A stretch of DNA of 64,000 nt from Engraulis encrasicolus (GCF_034702125.1 NC_085873.1:53681799-53745798); one strand, 5' to 3'; counted from the first letter of the stretch, positions 23,301-35,947 are shown. Numbers and translations are program-made. Notes: a model not told the origin generated them from the letters alone.

Positions 23301-23359
23301 CTAAGTTATACCACATATCTCTGATCTCGAATCCGATCTGCCTCCTCATGTCTTGGTAC
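23301..23359 (-). CDS. dock5: dock5 coding exon, 59 nt
   Basis: The exon completes a Lys codon and encodes YQDMRRQIGFEIRDMWYNL plus one base of Gly. The acceptor is ACATCCCTTAG and the donor AACTTAG/GTAAGT. RRQIGFEIRDMWYNLG is a family hallmark shared with DOCK1. It links HK of the exon at 36447-36547 to PHKIKF at 21228. No duplicated junction is visible on either side. Confidence 0.93.
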
Positions 23360-23511
23360 CTAAGGGATGTTTACAAGAGGAGAAAACAAGCAGGATGAAG
23401 AAATGCCACATCAGATACAAGAAACAAAACTGCTCTACGAAGACGAAGTTCAGTAACTATGCCAACATTGAAACTGAGAAGGCCTTCAAAGTATTGGGCA
23501 CGGGGGCAGCC

Positions 23512-23741
23512 ATGGCCTGGTAGTTAGAGCGTTGGTCTTTCAATCTAGGGGTTGCAGGTTCGAATCCCCCTCACCTCTCCCTACATCTCCATCCATGGCT
23601 GAAGTGCCCTTGATCAAGGCACATAACCCCACATTGCTCCAGGGACTGTAACCAGTACCCTGACAAATAATAACTGTAAGTCACTGTAAGTGAATAAATG
23701 AATGCGTCAGCTAAGTGCAATGTAATGTAATGTAATGTAAT
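23512..23741 (+). mobile_element. tRNA-derived SINE with (TGTAA)n tail
   Basis: The head has an A box (TGGCCTGGTAG) and a perfect B box GGTTCGAATCC at 23557-23567. It is followed by a body with gaagtgcccttgatcaaggcac and aaccccacattgctccaggg, and a tail of aatgtaatgtaatgtaatg. This arrangement fits fish tRNA-derived SINEs that borrow an L2-like 3' end. Other members or fragments lie at 33705-33780 and 43412-43602. Confidence 0.88.
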
Positions 23742-24377
23742 AAAGTATTGGCATTAGATTGGATATTGTACTTACTGCAAATTTGCCATAGCAATATCTC
23801 CAAAAAAGGAACACATTTAGACCATAAGACTTTGTCACAAGATGTAGGAGGTGTCATGAAGACCATTTTCAGTCTCAACTCAAGTTTGACTAAATATGTA
23901 GTTACTGCACTTTGCCTTTGTACAGCAGACAAGGTGTCTAATGCTGGAACCAGGAAGTAAACCTCCTGCTACATATTTGATCCAATCATCTTCTTAAAGG
24001 ATAGTTCCGGCGTAAAATGAAAGTTTCACCATCGCTTTCTCATGCCACATAATGTATCTAATGATGAGCCATTCTGGGCAATGCCGCGCCGTTATGGAGT
24101 TAGCTAATTTTAAGCTTTTTGGCGAAAAACGCAACCAATGCATCACGGCGGGGCCAATTATAGTCCTATTATTTTCTGATGTTTCCCCGCTATAAACAAC
24201 TTCAAAAACGATACACACTTCATCACAAAGGTCTCGTCAATCAAACCGAGGCACAGAGACGATCATCGGACCACACAGTCTTTCACTGGCCAGTGTTTTC
24301 AGAGGTGTCTCACTGTTGCAACTCTCTGACCCGGATGCAGGCTACTCAGTCAGGTGGCTAGGTAGCCTAGGCTAAAC

Positions 24378-24600
24378 ATGGTCCGCGGTTCTTACACCGG
24401 CTGCGACCGTAAAATGAAAAGCTGGAACCCCGACCGTTTTCACCGACTGCCACTGTCTAAACCAGCCATATTACGAGAATGGCTAATAGCATTAGAAGTG
24501 GACATAAAACACTTTGGGATCGCTACTACCGTGTATGGAGGGAGCATTTCGAGGATGATGACTACAAGAAGAGTAAGGGAGATGGAACACCTAAATGAAA
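24378..24600 (+). pseudogene. THAP-like DNA-binding domain remnant, left inverted arm
   Basis: The frame MVRGSYTGCDRKMKSWN then FHRLPLSKPAILREWLIAL has the spacing of a THAP zinc finger (first Cys-containing loop, F-H-R-L-P, E-W). A shift near 24500 restores YRVWREHFEDDDYKK, where the expected Cys is Trp. The first zinc Cys also seems to be lost. The same domain occurs inverted in the right arm (26822-26600, minus strand), where the YRVC Cys is present but the frame breaks soon after. Both are inactive. Confidence 0.65.
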
Positions 24601-25046
24601 CCGTCTAAAGATGAATGCTGTACCAAAAAGGCGCATGGCTATGGAGGTATGTTTGAAGAGAGAGAAACATGTGTAAATGGGTCTGGCTCATGAATCTTGA
24701 GTGTCTGTGAATCGGTGCAACACCGTGCGTCTTTGCCAGCAAGCACTCTGTTTTGGGAAGGCATACAGGTGCAGTAAGTAGTCCACTACAGGAGATAAAT
24801 AAACTGTCAAAACAAACTAGCGCGGGATGGCAAGAGCTAATAGCCTTGATCTCATTAGCCGCGCTTCAGCGGCCCAGGGCCGCCCGGGGCTCAGGAGAGT
24901 GGCCGGCTCGGAGCTGCCGGCCCCGGGCCATTTTTTGCCTGATCGGACTCATAGCCGACCCCAGGCACATTCAGGTACACGCCTTGTTTGTGAAACGTCA
25001 GTCGGGCACAGCCCACTTTCGCCCCGCATCAGCATATAGAGTCAAC

Positions 25047-25904
25047 ATGAGCAACACGCAACAAGCCAAATCACAGAAGGACAACAACAGAACAACGACA
25101 AAGAAGGAGAAGAAAATGGAGCAAACTCTGCTGGAGCAGGTCGCCGTTTGGCTCGTAGCCTACGGACAAAGACGACAAGAACTGCAAAGAAAATGGCTTG
25201 CCTTTCAAGAACAGTTTTATTACATGGCAAAGTTGTCGATTCAGAAGCTGTATGGGACGCAGCGCATGTTAAGAAGACAAAGACGCATGAAAATACGAGC
25301 AGCTCGACAACTGAGAGTGAACAGAAGGAGACGTGCGAGAGCACAGGTATGTATCATAAAATTGGTGGAATTTTTCCAACATGCATTTCGAATAAAAAAG
25401 TCCGTATTATGTCCATATTATGTGTGTAGTGTTTGCCAGTAGTCTAGGCTATGCTCGTAAACATGGCTGAATGCTAGCAGGCTAGGTTTGGAATTAAGTA
25501 GGTAACTGACCCGGCGAACTGAGTAGCATAACGTCGCTAACCAAACCCCTTCTGTTTATTTGTCGCAGCTTGTTCACAGCTACTGCACTGATGTGATGTG
25601 TCTGAAATCAGTGTGGACATATCCACGATCGAGTGACTGGTGGGAGCACACCGCCATGGCCTACAACGATGACCAGTGGCTGAACGACTTCAGAGTGTCC
25701 AGAGAAACGTTCGACTACCTCTGTAGGGCACTGAGGCCGGCATTGCAGCGACGAAACACCTCCTTTCGGCTGGCTATTCCATTGGAGAAACGAGTGGCCA
25801 TCGCGCTGTATAAACTGGCATCAACCGTTGAATACAGGACTGTAGCCAACTTGTTTGCACCCCATCGATTTTCCTCTGGACTGAGTCTTCAGCCCAGATG
25901 GTGA
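25047..25904 (+). pseudogene. PIF/Harbinger-like transposase, 5' exons only
   Basis: Exon 1 (25047-25346, 100 codons) is very basic (RRQRRMKIRAARQLRVNRR, ending RARAQ) with donor CACAG/GTATGT. Exon 2 begins at 25569 after TTTGTCGCAG and is in phase. It encodes a HARBI1-like N-terminal domain: FRVSRETFDYLCRALRP, IPLEKRVAIALYKLA, VEYRTVANLF. The homology stops there and the frame ends after a short unrelated tail. The DDE catalytic part is deleted. The intron is inferred from splice signals and homology. Confidence 0.72.
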
Positions 25905-25953
25905 GGAGCGTCTTAACGTCCTCCACAGACCAGATCACGCGCTCAGCAGCCAT
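25866..25953 (-). pseudogene. Myb/SANT-like first exon fragment of a Harbinger element
   Basis: On the minus strand a start at 25953 gives MAAERVIWSVEDVKTLLTI then WAEDSVQRKIDG. This resembles the Myb/SANT-like domains (W-S-x-E-E-x-x-x-L-L-x-I-W) that accompany Harbinger transposases as a second protein. It runs head-on into the truncated transposase near 25866-25904, so an internal deletion appears to have fused the two convergent genes. Confidence 0.55.
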
Positions 25954-27499
25954 CTTCTTCTTTCTTCGTTCTTGTAGTGTATAAAAAAATGAAATACTGT
26001 ATGCTTCAGTCTCAACATCTGCCCTTTATTTGGTCTCGGACACTAACCCCTCCCCGACCCCTCCCTGACCTCTGCCCGAGGTTGACCCCGCCTCCGAGCC
26101 TCGGCGGGCCAGGAATTCGATGGGCCAGGAAAAGCGGCCCTAAGCCCCACAACCTGGCCCGGCGGCCATCTTTAGCACCTAGCCCCCTTTTGATGAGATC
26201 ACCGTCAGCCCCCTTTTGTCCGGGCCAGCCCGGGGCTGGCCCTGCAATGAGACTATGTGCGACCTGAGGCATTCGATGTGGTTGATGTCAAGCATGCTAG
26301 AGTAGAATTAGTTTGTGAAGCAGACACTATTGACCAGGGCGCGCGAGGTCAGATTGAGAATTACGCAACGGAGGAGGGCTGGAGGAATTTTATAAAGTCG
26401 TACTAGAAGTGCTCTTACAGATGTAAGTACACCACCAGTGGTGTGTTATTACAAAGTTGAATCCATGTTATATTATACCGTGTTGCAATTACTTTGTAAG
26501 AGTAGTCTGCCTACCTGATCGAACGTCTGGGAGTGATAAAACCACCTGGGGCTACACGTCCGGGAGTGATCTAAACAAACGCCGGTTCTCAGTTGGGAGT
26601 GTCCATCTGCCACCGGTACTCTCCATACAACTCTTCAAATCTGCTGCCTGCACACACGGTAGTCGCGATCCCTCGATCGGGTTTTATGTCAGTTTTGTCC
26701 ACTTCTGATGCTATTAGCCATTCCCGTAATATGGCTGGTTTAGACAGTGGCAGTCGGTGAAAACGGTCGGGGTTCCAGCTTTTCATTTTACGGTCGCAGC
26801 CTGTGTAAGAACCGCGGACCATGTTTAGCCTAGGCTACCTAGCCACCTGACTGAGTAGCCTGCATCCGGGTCAGAGAGTTGCAACAGTGAGACACCTCTG
26901 AAAACACTGGCCAGTGAAAGACTGTGTGGTCCGATGATCGTCTCTGTGCCTCGGTTTGATTGACGAGACCTTTGTGATGAAGTGTGTATCGTTTTTGAAG
27001 TTGTTTATAGCGGGGGAACATCAGAAAATAATAGGTCTATAATTGGCCCCGCTGTGATGCATTGGCTGCGTTTTTCGCCAAAAAGCTTAAAATTAGCTAA
27101 CTCCATTACGGCGCGGCATTGCCCAGAATGGCTCATCATTATATACATTATGTGGCATGGGAAAGCGATGGTGAAACTTTCATTTTACGCCGGAACTATC
27201 CTTTAACAACCAGATATTATTAAGCATAAACAGTAGATTACTGAACAGCTGGATCAGCAATTTAGTAGGAGTGTGTATGTTGGATGCACAGAAAGACGGA
27301 ATACACAGCAGCATTTTGATGCTTTCTGAAATGAGGATTACTGTTAAATCATTTTTATGTAATAGCTTCCAGAAACAAAATGGCAACATGGGCATTTTGC
27401 AGCAAAACAACCCACTTGGTAATACAAGGCGCTCTTGTTACTTAACCTGTGAAATGTCACAATGGCCATTATGGGTTTACGAGGCAGTGGCCTTATGAT

Positions 27500-27675
27500 G
27501 AGGGAAGAAAAGAGAACCTTTACGGAGGAGGAAGAGAGAGCTGGAGAGAAAAAGAAGAGGCAAAGGCGGAGAGGGAGAGAGGAGGAGAGGGGGAGAGAAG
27601 GGGAGAGGAAGAGAGAGAGAAGGAGAGAGGTGGAGAGGGAGAGGAGGAGGAGAGGAGGAGAGGGGGAGATGAGGA

Positions 27676-27713
<38 letters not shown>

Positions 27714-27816
27714 GAGAGGAGGAGAGTTGGGGAGGGCTAACTGTCACTCAGGAGGTTGATCTGGTTTGAGGGAGGTCTGGTTATGAGTCTGGTTTGAGGG
27801 AGGCCTGGCACGCACG

Positions 27817-27867
<51 letters not shown>

Positions 27868-27870
27868 GTA
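27500..27870. repeat. (GA)n-rich tract, short duplication and (AC)n
   Basis: Purine-rich 27505-27735, a duplicated ctggtttgagggagg(t/c)ctgg at 27761-27808, and (AC)n at 27810-27863. Confidence 0.93.
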
Positions 27871-28479
27871 GAAATATTGTTTCTGAGCACCGGAGAAAAC
27901 GTTAAACATACTTTACAACACTTTGCTGGAAACCAATCAGCTTTGAGAAGCTCCAACGGCCCTGGCTAGAGGTGTGTGCAAGGCAGTGACGTGGTTTAAG
28001 CTGCGGCACAGCCTTTTCTGGCCTCAACCAGTAGCAAACCAAGGGAGGCGGGTCAAACCTTTGGGAAAGGTTATTTGTTGTGCTCCTGTTCAGAGCAGAA
28101 ATAGAGAAATAAATAAAAGGAGGAGCACAAGTCACAGTCAAAGAAGAAGAAATATGATGATGATGATGATGGCCACTTCTCATTAGGCCACTCAGCAATC
28201 TGTGAGGAGGGGAGAGTAAAGCTCATGTCAAGGTTGCCGGGACACAAATGACTGTGGCCCAAGTGAGGACCTGCCTGATGAGAGCTCAGGGTGGAGAATG
28301 CTGACAGGGCAAGCTGCTGTGACTACAGGGAGGCGGGAGGACGGACCGGGGCTGGCGGGCCACATCAGAGTAAAGGGATGGCTGGACAGGACTCAGGAGT
28401 GAGCATGCGAGAGGAGGACAGAGGATGGAGGGAGGGAGGCGTGAGCGGACTCAGGAAGTGGACTCGACGCCGTTTGGGG

Positions 28480-28760
28480 AATTGAGCTGCCCCCCCCCCC
28501 TCTAATGCCTCTCGTTAATATCCCACCACAGCCAATCAGCCATCAGCTCAGCGCCCGCTGACATTTCCTTTCCCGCTGCCTGCAGGCGCCCCCGCCAGTT
28601 CGAGCCGAGCGCCACATCGATCAGCTCTGCCAATAATGCCGCTGAAAAGAGCGGTAATTTATGATGACATGCATCGGAATATTAGAGGGGGCCTTAACAG
28701 AGAGCTGATACCTGCTCAAAGGTGAAGTGGCCAGGGTCAATGTACACTCAGACTAATGAC
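28480..28760. other. Complex, non-repetitive intron segment (possible conserved non-coding element)
   Basis: Unlike its surroundings this stretch has high sequence complexity and balanced composition, with AT-core words such as ctcgttaatatc, ggtaatttatgatgacatgc and aatattag within GC-richer DNA. It has no coding frame. The call rests only on contrast with repeats; no cross-species comparison was possible. Confidence 0.25.
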
Positions 28761-29589
28761 TAACCTTATGAATTGCTGTGTGTTGATGTGAGTGTAAATT
28801 GTGTGCGTGTGTCTGCAAGCTAGTGAGTTAATGTGATCTAAGCCTGTTAGCCTAAGCCTGTTAGCGATGATGAAGGTGTGAAATGAGGCGTTCCACACAC
28901 CCATGTGCTTTATGTTTACTGCAATGCGGAATAATGTGTATTAGGTCTTGGTGTATCTTTTCTATTCCTGTATTTATGCAAGATATCAGACACCTTAGGC
29001 TCTCGGCATGCTTGCTGTAGGGTACGCGTGTGCGTGCACAATTCGTTCATGAACGTGTTACATGCGTATTTAATGTCAATTTCCCGCTTGTTGGACACGG
29101 CAGCCAAATACGTGCGTCAGGTGCGATATTTTCAAATTCCCTGGGGGCGATCGTAAAAGACTGCACAGTTCCACGTGTATGCTTCTGATGAAAACAACAA
29201 TGACAGCAACTTTTAAGAGCGTCTCATTGAGTTTGTCAGAAATTACATTTGCGATCATACTTCCTTCTTGCACTTTGTCAAAGGAGCGCAAATATAGTAG
29301 CAGTATCAGTATTGTTTCCTTGGCCAGGGAGCCCCTCTTTTNGTTTTTTTTGTTTTCCTTGCTGTTTGTGTTCCCAATTTCCGCATCGCAATGCTGCGTG
29401 CTCTCTGCCCCCTGGATGATACCGCCAGTATTTTGCGTCTTAGTCAACTGCTTTTAAAAAAGACACTGACGAAGGAAACAGCAGAAACGTTTGTCTACAC
29501 TTCTGCTGCTATGGAAATAACAAAAAATAAAAAGAAGAACCCGAGTGCGACCCACTTTTTTTACACCTTGTTCAGCCTTGTGATCACAT

Positions 29590-29840
29590 AAAGTGCACAG
29601 GCATTGGTACTGTGGTCAAATCCCATCTATGAGTGAAGTGTATATCTGCTGGTGGCATTGGCACTGTGGTCAAATCCCATTCATGAGTGAAGTATATATC
29701 TGCTGGTGGCATTGGGGTCAAATCCCATCTATGAGTTGCATATATATCTGCCGGTGTCGAGGTCCACATATCCACTGGGGTCAAATCCCATCTCTGAATG
29801 AAGTATATATCTGCTGGTGTCGAGGTCCACATATCCAGAG
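29590..29840. repeat. Tandem repeat of about 50-60 bp, five variable copies
   Basis: The unit combines (t)ggggtcaaatcccatct(a/c)tga with gaagtatatatctgctggtg. Units differ in length by small deletions. Confidence 0.9.
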
Positions 29841-29934
29841 AGACAGCATGTCACTGGCAGCCTTGGACTGGACATGACAGCCACAGATACATTAACACAT
29901 AATTACTTCAGGGGGATCTCCCACTCCAGAGAGC

Positions 29935-29939
29935 TGACA

Positions 29940-29987
<48 letters not shown>

Positions 29988-30469
29988 CACAAACAAGCAC
30001 ACACAAGCACACACAAGTAAACACACAGGCACACGCAGGTACACACTGCTTTTACTTGTCCCCGTCTCTTGTCATTTCATTGTCAGAGCCGACACACGCA
30101 CGCACGCACGCACGCAGGCACACACGCACATGCATGCACACACGTGCACATACATACAGAGAGCTGACACATACACAGAGACACACACACACGCGCGCAC
30201 GCACGCACGCTCGCACACACCAGCACACACACACACGCATGAGCACACACACACGCATGCCCACGCAGGAGCACAAANACACACACGCANACATACACGC
30301 GCACACACACACACACACACACAGCATTGACTTGTCTCTGTCCCTTGTCATTTCTGCTCTTTGAGTTTGGAACTTCATTTGCAGTGCGCTGCCATTGCCA
30401 CCGAAGGCACAGAGGAGCGGCAGCTCTACCCAGCGCTACGCAATACACATATTGTGTCTCTGTGTGTCT

Positions 30470-30501
<32 letters not shown>

Positions 30502-31440
30502 CAAGTCTACCCAGCGCAGTTCAGTGCAATGCAACCTGAGGGGGTGCTGAGCCTGAGCCAGCCCAACAGTGTGTGCAGTGAAGCGGGCGCCCGTCTAGTC
30601 TACAAGTCCCAACACGACAGCAGACACACAACACACACTAACACAGACACACAACACAGACTAACACAGACACACAACACAGACTAACACACACACACAA
30701 CACAGACTAACACAGACACACAACACAGACTAACACAGACACACAACACAGACTAACACAGGCACACAACACAGACACACAACACAGACTAACACAGACA
30801 CACAACACAGACTAACACAGACACACAACACAGACACACAACACAGACAACACAGACTAACACAGACACACAACACAGACTAACACAGACTAACACAGAC
30901 ACACAACACAGACTAACACAGACACACAACACAGACTAACACAGACACACACAGCACAGACTAACACACAGACAACACAGACTAACACAGACACACAACA
31001 CAGACTAACACAGACTAACACAGACACACAACACAGACTAACACAGACACACAACACAGACTAACACACACACACAACACAGACTAACACAGACACACAA
31101 CACAGACTAACACAGACATACAACACAGACTAACACAGACACACAACACAGACTAACACACAGACACACAACACAGACTAACACAGACACACACAACACA
31201 GACTAACACACACACACACACAACACAGACTAACACACACACAACACAGACTAACACACACACACACAGCACAGACTAACACACACACAACACAGACTAA
31301 CACACACACACAACACAGACTAACACACACACAACACAGACTAACACACACACAACACAGACTAACACATACACACAACACAGACTAACACACACACAAC
31401 ACAGACTAACACACACACACACACACAACACAGACTAACC
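29935..31440. repeat. (ACGC)n, AC-rich and 17-bp satellite block
   Basis: (ACGC)n at 29938-29990, AC/GCAC-rich DNA at 30090-30325, (TG)n at 30473-30501, then about 830 bp (30610-31435) of the unit cacacaacacagactaa(ca) with variable spacers. Ambiguous bases occur at 30278 and 30290 (and 29342). No gene; repeat translations are rejected. Confidence 0.95.
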
Positions 31441-31564
31441 GTCTAGTCTACACGTTCCAACACGACAGCAGACACACAACACACACTAACAGACGGATGA
31501 GACAGTGGGCGGGTGGCGAGGAGCAAAAAAAAAAAAAAATGGGTTGTGATTCTGACTGCAGCTC

Positions 31565-31885
31565 TCTCGACACATCAGTTACCCTCACATGGGGCAATAA
31601 GGGGCAGATTTAGAGAGAGGCAGCACACATCAGTTACCCTCACATGGGGCAATAAGGGGCAGATTTAGAGAGAGGCAGCACACATCAGTTACCCTCACAT
31701 GGGGAGTGGGGGGCAGATTTAGAGGGAGGCAGCACACATCAGTTACCCTCACATGGGGAGTGGGGGGCAGATTTAGAGAGAGGCAGCACACATCAGTTAC
31801 CCTCACATGGGGCAGATTTAAAGAACAGCACACATCAGTTACCCTCACATGGGGCAGATTTAGAGAGAGGCAGCACACATCAGAG
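31565..31885. repeat. 55-bp tandem repeat, about six copies
   Basis: Each unit has acacatcagttaccctcaca followed by tggggcaataaggggcagat or a shorter form, then ttagagagaggcagc. Units 5 and 6 carry internal deletions. Confidence 0.95.
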
Positions 31886-32104
31886 GCAGGTTGGGGGAGC
31901 AGCACAGGGAAAAGAGAGAAGGCCTCCAAGGGACATCGACCCTCCCCCTACCCTTTCACACACAACCAGCACCACAACCACAACCACAACCCACACTGGG
32001 ACACCAAAGTCCGCCACACACATCACATTGCCCACGGCTGTTTGTTCACTGGACATGGGTGACAAAACCTGGCAAGTGTTAGTGTACCACACCACAGTGC
32101 TGTT

Positions 32105-32250
32105 TGAGGACACGCTCGCTCTTCTCTAGAGTCAGTTAAGTCTACACTCACTCTCTCTTCTCTAGAGTCAGTTAAGTCTACACTCTCTCTCTTCTCTAGA
32201 GTCAGTTAAGTCTACACTCACTCTCTCTTCTCTAGAGTCAGTTAAGTCTG
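32105..32250. repeat. 36-bp tandem repeat, four copies
   Basis: The unit is cttctctagagtcagttaag followed by tctacactca(ctctct). Confidence 0.93.
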
Positions 32251-32488
32251 AGAGGAGAAGGAGGGGCTGGTGGTGGTGGAAAATCGACTGTCCTGGAGTC
32301 AGTAGTGGCACCTGCTCCCACACACACTAACTAAATGCAAATGTGATGCAGTCAATCAGATCTGGGTCTGCTTGCATTATCTCTGGAGCATGAGGCCGCT
32401 CAAATGACAGGCTGCTCACCTACACACGCTATACACCTGACTGTCTGTCAGGGGAAGATAAGAAAGAGGTTCTTGGGGGTGTGGAGGT

Positions 32489-32670
<182 letters not shown>

Positions 32671-32699
32671 TGAGTAAGACGACAGACGAGAAGGCAGTA

Positions 32700-34335
32700 T
32701 GGAAGAAGTCTGAGAGAAATGCATCAATGCAGCAGCGAGGCGATATGACTATGGCAGTTAGTGTGGAGAAACAAATATAAAAAGGTGAGGGATGGGGGGT
32801 GAGCGGGGAGTGTGTGTGTGGGGGGGGGTGTTGTTTATAAAGTGAAATGGCCTCCCTCCCACCTGCTCCCCACCTCACCTCATACTCGCCTCCTGAGTTT
32901 TAATGACAGGATTGTGTTTCAAAGGGGAGTAAAAATAGAGTCAGGTGGCACCGACCGCTAGCCTGGGAACTCCCATACTGCCTTTAGTTCTACACAATCG
33001 TTTCGATCTGAAAGACAGTATGGCGAGGATGACTCATAACGTACAAGATCATGGTACATGTGTCATAATGGCCAAGCATTCCGACCTTAACAGTTTCTCT
33101 GCCCAATTCTATTTACTCTCATTGGCCCAATCAGAGAGCAGGGCAGTGTGTCATAATAGCCAAGTATTCCGGCCCCTATGGAATTTACAATAGGCAACTC
33201 CCCAGACCTAATCTCACTTGTGATTAGGTCTGGTGTTAACCAGGCAAACCGACCGCATCTCGAGGTGGATGGAGGCAGATATTGAGACAGGTTCATGATA
33301 ACCCCCAGAGAGGGTCTATGGCTCTGTACACTATTTCTGGACGAGAAAGTCTGTCCACACTGGCCAAAACGTTGTTTGTTTAATAAAATTCAGCATTGGA
33401 TGGACAAGAGTGTGGTGTATCTTCCTTCTGTAAAGAAGTTGACAGGCTTTGAGGCGGCCATTTTCTGTTGACTTGGCAAACATATCACAGGGCTGCGGAG
33501 GAGGCGATGACAGACAGGATCACACAGGCTGAGCTCTGTACTAATATTTGGAGGTGAAGAGAAGAGCTTAATCTCCAATATAAACACAAGAACAAAGTAC
33601 TGTATGCACTCTCTCTTACTTATGTGACATCATTTGCCATCTCAGTTCAGTAATGTCCAGTCCACAGTCCAGATGACACGCTTGCACAAAGAGGTGGCTA
33701 CTATGCTTATGTCCTCGATTGTAAGTCGGTTAAAAAGCGTCTGCCAAATGCAATGTAATGTAATATAATGTAATGCAAAATAAAAAAAACGTGTCCCAGT
33801 GGTTGATCATGAAATAACTTTTCTTTTTGTCTGGAACAAAAAAGTTATTTTTTCACTGGGGAAAATGACTGGAACAGCAGGCAAAATGTCCTTCCTCCAT
33901 TTCTATGCTGGCGGCTCTTGGATCGACTTAAATCCAACATTATGATTCATGCCTGCTAGTGTTTTTAGCCTCTTTCAGTTCTCGCCAAAAGGGCAGACGG
34001 TCCAACGTTCACTATAGTTCAACTGTCTCTTGGTTTAGGTTTTCTTTTCCATGTTTTGCATGTAGGTGGATTGTTCCCTGACTCGGCTTGAGGCCTCCTC
34101 CTTGCAATAAGATTTGCAAAATAAATCCACATTTCTATAGTTATTGAAAACCCACATGGGGACTGTGTACAAGAAGCAAATTTGGTAATAGTGTAGCTCT
34201 TCAAAATTTGATAAGTAATTGCACGTTCATGCTTGGATTACACCATACAAAGGAGAGAGCAACACCACCAATATTTTTACAGTTATCTCCAAAAAAATGG
34301 TTGCATCATCTCATTGCCCCAACTGTATAAGCAAA
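32700..34335. other. Intron-like sequence with a SINE tail
   Basis: A near-duplicate phrase tcataat(g/a)gccaagta/cattccg near 33065 and 33152 and a SINE 3' end at 33705-33780 (aaaaagcgtctgccaaatgc then aatgtaatg repeats) are all that was recognised. No gene. Confidence 0.5.
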
Positions 34336-34341
34336 GATATA

Positions 34342-35947
34342 CAGTTGAGGACGATATTATTACCCCCCCTCCTGAAATTAGACATTTCTCTTGATTTCTC
34401 TGTAAGAATGACCATTATTAACCGTTTCTGTTATTCTGGAAACAAATACACTGGTGGAGATAATGTTCAATGAGTTGAATTTGGATTTTTCTATTGTTAC
34501 GATGAGTTTAAACAAAAAAGGGCAAACATGACAAGGACAAAATTATTAGCCCCCTGATCATTAAAAGTCAATATGGCGCCATTTATGAACCAAAACTGAC
34601 AACAGGCTCTGATAAGTTGCTACCTAGGTTGGCACATGCCCCACTAGGGATTTTGGCCAATTTCTGCACTGCAAAGTGTTCTAGCTGGTCCAAATCGCAT
34701 GGATGCTGAGCATAGACATTAACCACAGACTCTCAGTGGGATTGAGGACTGGACTATGAGCGGGTGATTCCAATATCTTGGTTTTAGTGTCCTTCAAGAA
34801 CCTCTGAACTAATCTAAATGCATGCTTTGGGTTACAATGTTGTTGGAAGACCCAGCAATCCATATTCAGACCCAGACTCCCTGTGTCTGAGGCTGAATAA
34901 CAGACTAAACCTAATGCCCCACCACTATGTGTAACTGTGGAAACTGCTTAGCCTCATTAGACCAAAGAAGCATTGGACACCTGCTTAGATGATTGTTATT
35001 GACCTGGCCTCACCTGGAGTTTTTTTCCCCCAAAGAGAAAGACAGTTGTTAGGGCTTGTCATCATATTGGGCTTTGGGACCATCATCATAGAAGAACCCC
35101 TTTACTAAAGGCAGTGCATATCAGAGTGTTATTGAGCTTTGCCTGTGAACATTTGAAAGTCAAAAATGAGTTTTGAATGTCTCTGCTTTCATCTGATGAT
35201 ATTCAATTGCACCTGCATGGATGCATGAATTCTGCTTCTGTCAGGTGAAGAAAGGGATAGTCCTTGAATCGTTATAAGATGGTTTCCACAATTAAACATG
35301 GTGGTGGATGCATCATTCTGTGGCAGTCTCAGCCACAGGAAACCTTGTTTGGGTGTACGGCACCATAAAAACTGAAAATTATGATAGAATGTGGAAAGTG
35401 ACCTTGCAAAAATATGCTCATAGAGGGAGCTAAGATCTTCACTGGATCTTTCAATAAGATAATAAACCAAAACTTGCATCCAAAATAGTTCAAATGTTCT
35501 TCAAGGATACTAAAACCATGGTCATGGAGTGGTTCAGACCTCAATCCTTTAGATAGTGTTTGAAGAGTGCTGAAAATGAATGTCCATCCTCAACATCCAT
35601 GCCATTTGGACCAGCTTAACTATTTGCGATGAAAAATCCCTGGTAGGACATGTGCCAACATAGTTAACAACTAATCAAAGTGCCTGGTGTCAATTTTTGT
35701 TCATAAATGGCACTGTATTGACTATTAATGATAAGGGGGCTAATAATTTTGTCCTTGCCATTTTTAGACTTTTTTGTTTAAACTCATTGTGAAAATGGAA
35801 AAGTCCAAATTTAACTTATTGGATACTATCTCCATGGTGTATTTGTTTCCAGAATAACACACATTTATTAATAATGATCATTCTCAATGATCAATGAAGA
35901 GATATGTCTAATTTCAGGAGGGGGGCTAATAATATCGTCCTCAACTG
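34342..35947 (+). mobile_element. Tc1/mariner element, fold-back form, 1606 bp
   Basis: The ends CAGTTGAGGACGATATTATT and its inverse are flanked by TA (34340-34341 and 35948-35949). Inverted homology extends far beyond the usual terminal repeats: both arms contain the transposase 3' end, at 34560-34870 on the minus strand and 35500-35740 on the plus strand. So one arm is an inverted copy of the other. This structure, which should form a long hairpin, differs from a normal Tc1 element. Confidence 0.85.
34560..35740. pseudogene. Tc1 transposase remnants in both orientations
   Basis: Minus strand 34863-34681 reads WVFQQHCNPKHAFRLVQRF, KTKILESPAHSPVLNPTESL W, the second-Asp and DDE-C terminal region of Tc1 transposases; the Asp of the usual QQDN motif is replaced. 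Plus strand 35280-35650 reads STIKHGGGCIILW, then SGSDLNPLDSV, stop, RVLK. Upstream plus-strand text (CLASLDQRSIGHLL) is also transposase-like. All are interrupted by stops. Confidence 0.75.

Larger units (their letters stand above)
23998..27202. mobile_element. TTAA-flanked DNA transposon with about 600-bp inverted ends
   Basis: The ends AGGATAGTTCCGGCG and CGCCGGAACTATCCT are flanked by TTAA (23994-23997 and 27203-27206). The inverted repeats extend about 590 bp on each side, to about 24590 and 26600, with high identity. TTAA duplication plus THAP-like coding in the ends suggests Kolobok; piggyBac is an alternative. The interior contains Harbinger-type gene remnants, so the element is nested or chimeric. 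Confidence 0.8.

Noticed and set aside
26012..26272. GC-rich 86-96 codon frames on both strands
   Set aside because: Pro-Gly-rich readings of the transposon's GC-rich interior with no domain.
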